The position numbers were made by a program, and so were the translations under genes. The notes below the pieces were generated by a model that ran no database searches, was not told the DNA's origin, and saw only the letters and a list, made by a program, of their open reading frames with translations. Of a DNA stretch of 11,212 nt, positions 6,069 through 11,212 are shown one piece after another; position 1 is the first letter of the stretch, and each line of letters opens with the position of its first letter. The DNA comes from Candidatus Sericytochromatia bacterium (GTDB lineage Bacteria; Cyanobacteriota; Sericytochromatia; UBA7694; JACMQJ01). Where the stretch lies: contig JACMQJ010000058.1 in the NCBI GenBank assembly GCA_014377055.1, positions 1 to 11,212 on the forward strand, written 5' to 3'.

Positions 6069-6737
6069 ATGTCTGAAAAAGATTTAGTGGAAGAAGAGTT
6101 AACAGAGGAACAAAAAGCACATATTGCAGTTTTGAGAAGGAAATTTTTTAGAGGCGTCTCTATTTTCTCTGTATTTGGTACAATCATCCTTTTGATAGTT
6201 TTGAGATTTACCAGTTTTAATTATAAAAACGTTGAAGACTATGATCAGTATGTTGATCATAAAGATAAGTTTATGAGATTTAATGCTGCTAAAGCTTTGG
6301 GTAATTTCAAAAATAACCCTAAAGCTACAGCAACTCTTGTAAAAATGTTGGGTGATGAGGCAAAAGAAGTTAGATGGCACGCAGCAGCTTCGTTATCCAA
6401 ATTAAGAGATCCTATTTCAGTATCAAGCTTAATTCAAGCCGTTAATAGTGAGAAAGATATTTCAGCAAAATCAATTGATATATATGCCTTAGGTCAAATT
6501 GCTGATGATCGTTCAGTTGAGTTATTAAAAAATTTATTATATAATCCAGATAAAAAACTAAATGTTGATGATAACAAGGTAATAGTGTTTAGTGTTATAC
6601 AAGCAATAGCTTCATACAACAAAGATGAAACAAACAAAATTTTAACAGATTTTGAAAAATCTAAAGACACATCAAGTGAATTAAAACAATTCTCGATAAA
6701 AATGAGAGCAGCAAAAGGTATTGCTGAACAACAATAA
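6069..6737 (+). CDS. HEAT-repeat protein with one N-terminal membrane helix
   Basis: A 222-residue protein. Residues 1-17 are acidic (EKDLVEEELTEEQK), 23-28 basic (RRKFFR), 30-47 a single membrane helix (VSIFSVFGTIILLIVLRF), and about 67-220 tandem helical repeats of HEAT/PBS-lyase type, e.g. DKFMRFNAAKALGNF then EVRWHAAASLSKLRD then ISAKSIDIYALGQIADD. HEAT repeats serve as binding scaffolds; no catalytic motif is seen. The basic residues just before the helix suggest the N-terminus is cytoplasmic and the repeats periplasmic, by the positive-inside rule. The ATG lies three bases after the ferredoxin stop with no clear Shine-Dalgarno of its own, so translation is probably coupled to the ferredoxin gene. 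A docking or assembly role for the neighbouring redox proteins is inference. The inverted repeat overlapping its stop (6732-6760) has no T-tract. Confidence 0.82.
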   Translation: MSEKDLVEEELTEEQKAHIAVLRRKFFRGVSIFSVFGTIILLIVLRFTSFNYKNVEDYDQYVDHKDKFMRFNAAKALGNFKNNPKATATLVKMLGDEAKEVRWHAAASLSKLRDPISVSSLIQAVNSEKDISAKSIDIYALGQIADDRSVELLKNLLYNPDKKLNVDDNKVIVFSVIQAIASYNKDETNKILTDFEKSKDTSSELKQFSIKMRAAKGIAEQQ

Positions 6738-6789
6738 CTCTTAAAATTCGGAGTTTATTGGTATTTAAAACATAACAAAGGGGTTATTT

Positions 6790-8139
6790 ATGAAATATGC
6801 AAATAATATAATTGAGTTAATAGGTAATACGCCTTTAGTCAAGCTTAACAGTGTTACCAAAGGTTTAAAAGCAACCTTGTTAGCAAAACTTGAATACATG
6901 AATCCAGGTGGTAGTATTAAAGATCGTATTGGTATTAAGATGGTTGAAGATGCTGAAAAAAAAGGTCTACTAAAAGCAGGTGGTACTATTGTTGAGCCTA
7001 CCTCAGGTAATACAGGTGTTGGTTTGGCTATGGCTGCTGCAATCAAAGGTTACAAATGTGTTTTTGTTATGCCCGACAAAATGAGTGACGAAAAAATTAG
7101 ATTACTCAGAGCTTATGGTGCTGAGGTTGTTATCACTCCAACCAATGTTGAGCCTGAATCTCCTGAAAGTTATTACAGTGTTTCTACTAGATTAGCTCAA
7201 GAAATACCAGGCGCATACAAGCCTAATCAATATGAAAATATGAATAATCCACAAACCCATTATGAAACTACAGGTCCTGAAATATGGGATCAAACTGATG
7301 GAAAAATAGATGTTTTTGTTGCAGGCATGGGTACTGGTGGTACTATTTCAGGCGTGGCAAAATATCTTAAAGAAAAAAATCCCAATATAATAATTGTTGG
7401 AGTAGATCCAGAGGGTTCACTTTATTCAGGAGATGTAGCGAGACCTTATAAAGTAGAGGGTATAGGCGAGGATTTTATTCCTGGTACAATGAATCTTGAT
7501 ATAATTGATGAAATGGTTACTGTATCTGATAAAGAGTCATTTGTTATGACTCGTAGATTATCACGTGAAGAAGGCGTTTTGGTTGGTGGTTCATGTGGTG
7601 CAGCAGTCGCTGGAGCAAATAAATATATCCAAAAACACAACTTAGGTGAAGATAAATTGGTAGTTGTTTTATTACCTGATTCTGGCAGAAATTATTTAAG
7701 TAAAATATTTTCTGATAATTGGATGAAAGAAAATGGCTTTCTTGACCCATCAATGGATATGCCTGTATCTCAATTATTAGCACAAAAAGATAAGCCAAAA
7801 GATTTACTTTTCGTTTCTATTGATCATACAGTATCAGATGCTGTAAAAATGATGAAAGAATATGATATATCACAAATGCCTGTTCTTGAACATGGAAAAA
7901 TGATTGGTAGTGTTCAAGAATCAAATCTCTTAAATAAAGTTTTTGAAGATATGAATGTTTTTTCAAAATCTGTCAAAGAAGTAATGAATGAATCGTTACC
8001 AACTATTGTTTCAACAGACAAAATATCTGTGGTATTTAGCAAACTTTCTAATGGTGCTTCGGCAGTAATTGTCACAGAAAATGATATGCCTATTTCTCTT
8101 GTTACCAAAATGGATATGTTAGCTTTTATGGGTAAATAA
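6790..8139 (+). CDS. cbs: Cystathionine beta-synthase-like PLP enzyme with CBS-domain pair
   Basis: A 449-residue fold-type II PLP enzyme joining serine (or O-acetylserine) and homocysteine to cystathionine, or making cysteine from sulfide. The catalytic Lys is K44 in GGSIKDRIG; TSGNTG (71-76) contacts substrate; GTGGT (181-185) binds the PLP phosphate; S268 in GGSCGAA meets the pyridine nitrogen. KVEGIGEDFIP (221-231) resembles cystathionine beta-synthases more than plain CysK. After residue 330 come two CBS domains (about 335-385 and 395-448), the regulatory pair absent from ordinary cysteine synthases. Total length resembles actinobacterial and animal-core CBS enzymes. AAAGGGG stands six bases before the ATG. 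No partner gamma-lyase or homocysteine gene is in view, so substrate preference between homocysteine and sulfide is open. Cytoplasmic. It is not clearly part of the preceding operon (52-base gap). Confidence 0.9.
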   Translation: MKYANNIIELIGNTPLVKLNSVTKGLKATLLAKLEYMNPGGSIKDRIGIKMVEDAEKKGLLKAGGTIVEPTSGNTGVGLAMAAAIKGYKCVFVMPDKMSDEKIRLLRAYGAEVVITPTNVEPESPESYYSVSTRLAQEIPGAYKPNQYENMNNPQTHYETTGPEIWDQTDGKIDVFVAGMGTGGTISGVAKYLKEKNPNIIIVGVDPEGSLYSGDVARPYKVEGIGEDFIPGTMNLDIIDEMVTVSDKESFVMTRRLSREEGVLVGGSCGAAVAGANKYIQKHNLGEDKLVVVLLPDSGRNYLSKIFSDNWMKENGFLDPSMDMPVSQLLAQKDKPKDLLFVSIDHTVSDAVKMMKEYDISQMPVLEHGKMIGSVQESNLLNKVFEDMNVFSKSVKEVMNESLPTIVSTDKISVVFSKLSNGASAVIVTENDMPISLVTKMDMLAFMGK

Positions 8140-8177
8140 AACGTAATTAAAAACGCTGTAATATTTACCAACTATGC

Positions 8178-8205
8178 GTAGGGGGCGTGGTTTACCTCCG
8201 CCCTA
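8178..8205 (+). repeat. Inverted GC-rich repeat, left copy
   Basis: Starts GTAGGGGGCG and ends CCGCCCTA with GGTTTACC at its centre. It can fold back imperfectly by itself and stands out by its GC content from the AT-rich surroundings. Shares its core with the right copy at 8274-8301, in the opposite orientation. Confidence 0.7.
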
Positions 8206-8273
8206 AATAAACGTTACAGATAATGAAACGCATAAATAATCATAAGAATTAATAGAGTTTTTATTTGTTAAGT

Positions 8274-8301
8274 GAAGGGTGCAGGTAAACCCAGCTCCTA
8301 C
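8274..8301 (-). repeat. Inverted GC-rich repeat, right copy
   Basis: On the minus strand this begins GTAGGAGCTG, contains GGTTTACCT and ends CACCCTTC. It aligns with the left copy over its length with one single-base gap and several substitutions, consistent with an old or degraded pair. Confidence 0.65.
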
Positions 8302-8322
8302 AACTATGTATAACACTATATT

Positions 8323-8352
8323 ACAAATTCAACGGTAAATACACAAATTCAA
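8323..8352. repeat. Direct repeat ACAAATTCAA, 20-base period
   Basis: ACAAATTCAA occurs at 8323-8332 and 8343-8352, exactly 20 bases apart, shortly before the gene starting at 8384. Two sites on one face of the helix would suit a dimeric regulator. The repeat is short and AT-rich, so this is weak. Confidence 0.25.
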
Positions 8353-8383
8353 GTAGACATAATTTTAAGATAGGTAATTTAAA

Positions 8384-8932
8384 ATGGAAAATAGTTTTGA
8401 ACAATCAAAGTTAGTTTTTGAAAAAATGCAAATAGAGATAAATAAGCTAAATATAAATTGTTATGTTATGCCAAGTAGTAACGAAAATTCAATACCTCAA
8501 CTTTTGATTGCAACAGATGTTGATATAAATAATTCTCCTGTTATTCAACTGATGTTTGTTGATGATTTATTACAAGCCTCTGACATAAAAAAAGATATTA
8601 ATAGTGCTTTTATTGTTCAATTTTTTGCTCCAATTAATTTAAAAATCTATAAAGAAACGATAGAAGCATATAGAATTTTAGGTATATTTAATCGTGTTTG
8701 CCCTATAGGATTTTTTGGTATGAGTGAATCTGAGGGAGCATTTTTTAGATATAACTTTTTGAGTAAAGAAAAAGCTATTGATCCAAGAGTTTTAAATGAA
8801 ACAGTTCAAATTATTACTTTTTTTGTTAAAAAACTTTCTGCAAAACTAATAGATCTTGTTAGTGGTGAAAAAACTTATGAGATTATATTGGACGAGTTAG
8901 AAAAAGAATTATCACAAGTCGCAACAAAATAA
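8384..8932 (+). CDS. YbjN-like hypothetical protein
   Basis: A 182-residue soluble protein with a TAGG ribosome site at 8371-8374 upstream of the ATG. The arrangement of secondary structure suggests the YbjN / type III chaperone-like fold: an N-terminal helix (about 1-22), a hairpin with LLIATDVDINN, a hydrophobic strand SAFIVQFFAPI (74-84), helix YKETIEAYRILGIFN (89-103), strands GFFGMSESEGAFFRYNF (109-125), then a helical C-terminus with IDLVSGEKTYE (156-166). I see no catalytic motif, signal or membrane segment. Function is unknown; YbjN-fold proteins are often regulators or chaperone-like. It ends 16 bases before the tRNA nucleotidyltransferase gene, so the two are probably co-transcribed. 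The fold call is my reading of pattern, not a profile match. Confidence 0.6.
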   Translation: MENSFEQSKLVFEKMQIEINKLNINCYVMPSSNENSIPQLLIATDVDINNSPVIQLMFVDDLLQASDIKKDINSAFIVQFFAPINLKIYKETIEAYRILGIFNRVCPIGFFGMSESEGAFFRYNFLSKEKAIDPRVLNETVQIITFFVKKLSAKLIDLVSGEKTYEIILDELEKELSQVATK

Positions 8933-8948
8933 TTTTAATTAAAAATGT

Positions 8949-10340
8949 ATGAGATTAGAAAAAGATAATTTTAAAGATTTTTTAGAATACTGCTTAACTG
9001 AATTACTAAATATAGTTTCTAAAGATATTTATTTGGTTGGTGGATTAGTCAGAGATAAATTGTTAAATGTTGATTCTTTAGACTATGATTTTGTTGTTTC
9101 TAAAGACGCTTTTTTAATCAGTAAAGAACTAGCTTATAAAACAGGTGGAGCATTAGTTGTTTTGGATGATGTTAGAGATATTAGTCGAGTTGTTTGGAAT
9201 AAAGAAAGAAATAACTTTGATTTAAACTTTGATATTGCTAAGATAGTTGGTTATTCTATCGAAGAAGATTTAAGCTTAAGAGATTTAACTATCAACTCAA
9301 TAGCTATCAGGTTTGATACATTGTCTATTAAAAAATTAATTGATGGAAAATATAATATTTCTGAAAAAGATATTTTTGATCCTTGTAATGGTTATCAGGA
9401 CTTAAAAAATGGAATTATAAAAACTAATGCCATCGATAATTTTATCAGCGATCCTCTTAGATTAATTAGAGCTTTTAGATTTTCAGCGAAATATAATTTT
9501 AAGATTGAAAAAAACACCTCAGAATATATTAATCAATTGGGTAAATTAATTGTAAATCCTGCCAAGGAGAGAGTTTTAAAAGAATTATTTGATATTCTTA
9601 GTATAAATAACTCATCTAAATTTTTAGAGCAAATGTATAAATCGGACATTTTATATTATTTATTCCAAGATTTTAACAACTTAAATAAATCACTATTGAT
9701 TAAGTCTATTGATTGTATCTGTAAATATGAATTAATAACAAAGCAAATAGATGATTACTTTCCTTATAATGAAAAAATTGACAAATATTTATCCGAAAAT
9801 TTAATATATAATCATAGTAGAAAATCATTATTAAAAATAGTTCTCTTACTAGCTAATTTTAAAGATTATTCTATAACTATGATCGAATTTTTATCTAAAA
9901 TAGAAAAATTAGTAAAACTTTATACTTTTAGTTCAGTCGAGCAAAACTTCATTCTAAAAAATATCTGTTATTATCATCAAATAGAAAATGTTCTAAATAT
10001 TGAAATAAACAGGACTAATCTTTTTTTATTATTTAAAGAACGAAAAAAAGAAGTTATAAGCTCATTAATATTACATTTTATTCAAACAAAAGATCTAAAA
10101 GAACAAAAAATAATAATTGAAATATATAAATTATTTATTGAAGATGAGCTTTTGTCTAATCCACCATCAATTATAAATGGTCAAGAATTAATGAAAGAAT
10201 TAAATATTCCAGCAGGAAAAATAATTGGCAATTTATTGAATATTATTCAAAAAGGTCAAGCTGAAAAAATAATTAAAAATAAGCCAGAAGCAATAAGTTA
10301 TGCAAAAGATTACTTAAAAAGTATCTATACCCCACAATAA
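8949..10340 (+). CDS. cca: tRNA nucleotidyltransferase (CCA/poly(A) polymerase family)
   Basis: A 463-residue class II nucleotidyltransferase that adds or repairs the 3' CCA end of tRNA. The head domain shows LVGGLVRD (29-36), the metal-binding carboxylates D45 and D47 in DYDFVV, the conserved EEDLSLRDLTIN (105-116) and DPLRLIRAFRF (168-178), in the standard order; these match ATP/CTP handling and the neck helices. The rest is Ile/Lys/Asn-rich helical sequence typical of the tRNA-binding body and tail; an HD phosphohydrolase is not apparent. An ATG at 8945 is out of frame; 8949 follows the YbjN-like gene by 16 bases without a clear Shine-Dalgarno, implying coupling. From sequence alone I cannot separate a full CCA enzyme from an A-adding enzyme or a poly(A) polymerase. 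The gene converges on the minus-strand gene ending at 10445. Confidence 0.88.
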   Translation: MRLEKDNFKDFLEYCLTELLNIVSKDIYLVGGLVRDKLLNVDSLDYDFVVSKDAFLISKELAYKTGGALVVLDDVRDISRVVWNKERNNFDLNFDIAKIVGYSIEEDLSLRDLTINSIAIRFDTLSIKKLIDGKYNISEKDIFDPCNGYQDLKNGIIKTNAIDNFISDPLRLIRAFRFSAKYNFKIEKNTSEYINQLGKLIVNPAKERVLKELFDILSINNSSKFLEQMYKSDILYYLFQDFNNLNKSLLIKSIDCICKYELITKQIDDYFPYNEKIDKYLSENLIYNHSRKSLLKIVLLLANFKDYSITMIEFLSKIEKLVKLYTFSSVEQNFILKNICYYHQIENVLNIEINRTNLFLLFKERKKEVISSLILHFIQTKDLKEQKIIIEIYKLFIEDELLSNPPSIINGQELMKELNIPAGKIIGNLLNIIQKGQAEKIIKNKPEAISYAKDYLKSIYTPQ

Positions 10341-10379
10341 AAGATTTTTGCTTCAAATAAAAAGATAATTAATGAGAAG

Positions 10380-10412
10380 TAACACAAATAATATTTTAAA
10401 AAATCTGTGTTA
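10380..10412. terminator. Possible weak bidirectional terminator
   Basis: TAACACA (10380-10386) and TGTGTTA (10406-10412) are perfect inverted arms around a 19-base AT-rich loop in the 104-base gap between convergent genes. The stem is only seven pairs and the flanking T-runs are broken, so the call rests mainly on position. Confidence 0.3.
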
Positions 10413-10444
10413 ATCCTTTAATCAATTAAATCAGTTATTCGTAT

Positions 10445-11212
10445 TTATTCAACACCAACAGCTAATAAACTTATAGACTCTTTGACATCTCTTAGTCGTG
10501 TTTTTAATAATATTACTAACTTGTTAATAATCTCTTCTTCCTTTTCAAGTTGAGAATAAGATAATTCTTCTGAATTTTTTTCATATTGATGCAAAAACTG
10601 ACCATAAATCTGATAAATACTTTCAGGCAACCAATTAATTGTTGAAGCAGGTTTTTCATTTTCAGGAGCAGGATTGACAATCATTGTACTTTTTAGACCA
10701 TTTAGTACATTATCAAATTGTGCTGCTGGTATAGCATTTTCTTCAAGAGATCTTCTTTCTTCAAGCTCTTTATCATAGCAACTATCTTTATTACCAGCTC
10801 CATAAAATTTACCGTCTAACTCTTTTAAGTGATCAACCCAACGTCCGCAGCGGTCACATTTCATTTTTCCTGAACGCTTAAATTCTTGAGAAACTTTTTT
10901 TAGTTGATTAAGAGATAGTTCATCAACCGTTTTCTTTTCGCCATTTATTTCGATTGGATCAAATAGAATCTTTTTTCTTTGTTCAGGATCAAGTTTTAAA
11001 ATCTCAGTAACTTTGGCTGAACCCAAATACATTGATTTTTTTAAATCTTCATCATCATTCATTAACATAAATCTTTCAGCCAAAGTAGTAGTAATATCTA
11101 TCTCAGGAGTTCTCAAAAAATCTTGAAATGTTGAAAAACCTTTTTGACGAAATAATTCATCTGATTTTATTATTTTTAATCTAATTCCGATCTCATAAAA
11201 ACTAATTGCTGA
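10445..11212 (-). CDS. Unrecognised protein with CxxC motif, 5' end missing
   Basis: The minus-strand frame stays open from the window edge to TAA at 10445-10447, giving 255 visible residues. The first in-frame ATG is at visible residue 49 and a TTG at 33, but the frame upstream of both reads like protein, so the true start is probably outside. Visible residues 1-50 (YEIGIRLKIIKSDELFRQ, then STFQDFL and AERFMLM) resemble helical DNA-binding segments of phage or plasmid proteins of the DUF3102 kind (conserved helix, then short helix and turn). Residues 117-145 contain CDRC, H128 and C145, a possible zinc knuckle with GRW next to it. A charged coiled-coil-like C-terminus (about 209-245) follows. 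I do not recognise the gene. It converges on the tRNA nucleotidyltransferase gene and ends 104 bases from it. Confidence 0.72.
   Translation of the reverse strand, partial: SAISFYEIGIRLKIIKSDELFRQKGFSTFQDFLRTPEIDITTTLAERFMLMNDDEDLKKSMYLGSAKVTEILKLDPEQRKKILFDPIEINGEKKTVDELSLNQLKKVSQEFKRSGKMKCDRCGRWVDHLKELDGKFYGAGNKDSCYDKELEERRSLEENAIPAAQFDNVLNGLKSTMIVNPAPENEKPASTINWLPESIYQIYGQFLHQYEKNSEELSYSQLEKEEEIINKLVILLKTRLRDVKESISLLAVGVE

Larger units (their letters stand above)
8169..8308. mobile_element. Candidate MITE-like element with inverted ends and flanking direct repeat
   Basis: Two diverged copies of one 28-base sequence face each other at 8178-8205 and, inverted, 8274-8301. Read from outside in, both start GTAGG, share GGTTTACCT in the middle and end C-G/A-CCCT. 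The pair is flanked by CAACTATG at 8169-8176 and 8301-8308, the second overlapping the end of the right copy by one base, so the target duplication would be 7-8 bases. The 68 bases between the copies encode nothing. This is the structure expected of a small non-autonomous transposon, but repeat-pair coincidence is possible. Confidence 0.45.

Noticed and set aside
6732..6760. CAATAACTC/GAGTTTATTG hairpin after the HEAT gene as a terminator
   Set aside because: The stem needs a bulge and no T-tract follows, so it is only mentioned with the gene.
6765..7046. Minus-strand open frame within the CBS-like gene
   Set aside because: It is the shadow of conserved PLP-enzyme sequence on the plus strand; the same applies to the minus frames at 7446-7640, 7544-7798, 7914-8171 and to 6099-6380 inside the HEAT gene.
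402..10340. Alternative genetic code, because all visible stops are TAA
   Set aside because: No in-frame TGA is needed inside any gene and TAA preference is expected in such AT-rich DNA.
1..11212. tRNA genes, rRNA genes or CRISPR arrays
   Set aside because: No cloverleaf, ribosomal sequence or regularly spaced repeat array was recognised on either strand by eye; a covariance-model scan was not possible.

Overview
The window is AT-rich bacterial DNA with Shine-Dalgarno-led genes, and every visible stop codon is TAA. It carries a truncated flagellar hook/rod-type gene, a menaquinol-type Rieske/cytochrome b6-IV operon with a hexaheme cytochrome c, a four-cluster ferredoxin, a PLP sulfur-metabolism enzyme and a tRNA nucleotidyltransferase. 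This fits a motile, respiring, low-GC bacterium. A non-photosynthetic relative of Cyanobacteria (Vampirovibrionia/Melainabacteria type) is my best guess, from the split b6/IV cytochrome b, the flagellar gene and the low GC. That guess is inference at low confidence, because no 16S or other decisive marker is present.

Layout: positions 1-800 are on the minus strand, with the N-terminus of a flagellar hook/rod-like protein (1-137) and a small unrecognised protein (402-800). Between them lies a perfect TTGAT-N4-ATCAA dyad (291-304), the classic FNR/CRP-family half-site arrangement, overlapping a promoter-like -35. A divergent control region (801-1099) separates these from the plus-strand respiratory operon: Rieske protein (1100-1654), cytochrome b6-type subunit (1715-2590), enlarged subunit IV-type protein (2612-3505), and a membrane-anchored coiled-coil hexaheme cytochrome c (3541-5433). 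The gap at 5434-5597 holds two strong inverted repeats, one a dispersed-repeat-like palindrome and one a likely terminator. Then come a 4x[4Fe-4S] ferredoxin (5598-6065) and a one-pass membrane HEAT-repeat protein (6069-6737), spaced for translational coupling.

The second half holds a cystathionine beta-synthase-like enzyme with a CBS-domain pair (6790-8139), a small MITE-like element (about 8169-8308), a YbjN-like protein (8384-8932) and a tRNA nucleotidyltransferase (8949-10340). Convergent to these is a 5'-truncated minus-strand protein of unknown function with a CxxC...H...C motif (10445-11212).

Functionally, the core is a bc-type quinol oxidase. Quinol is oxidised at the b6/IV-Rieske Qo site, and electrons leave through the hexaheme cytochrome on the periplasmic side. 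The cytochrome b lacks the cysteine that holds heme cn in b6f complexes, and its Qo motif is A-P-W-Y rather than P-E-W-Y; both separate it from oxygenic b6f. The most unusual elements are the cytochrome's long coiled-coil stalk, the ferredoxin/HEAT pair behind it, the FNR-type box and the MITE-like repeat. No gap without a gene exceeds 300 bases.
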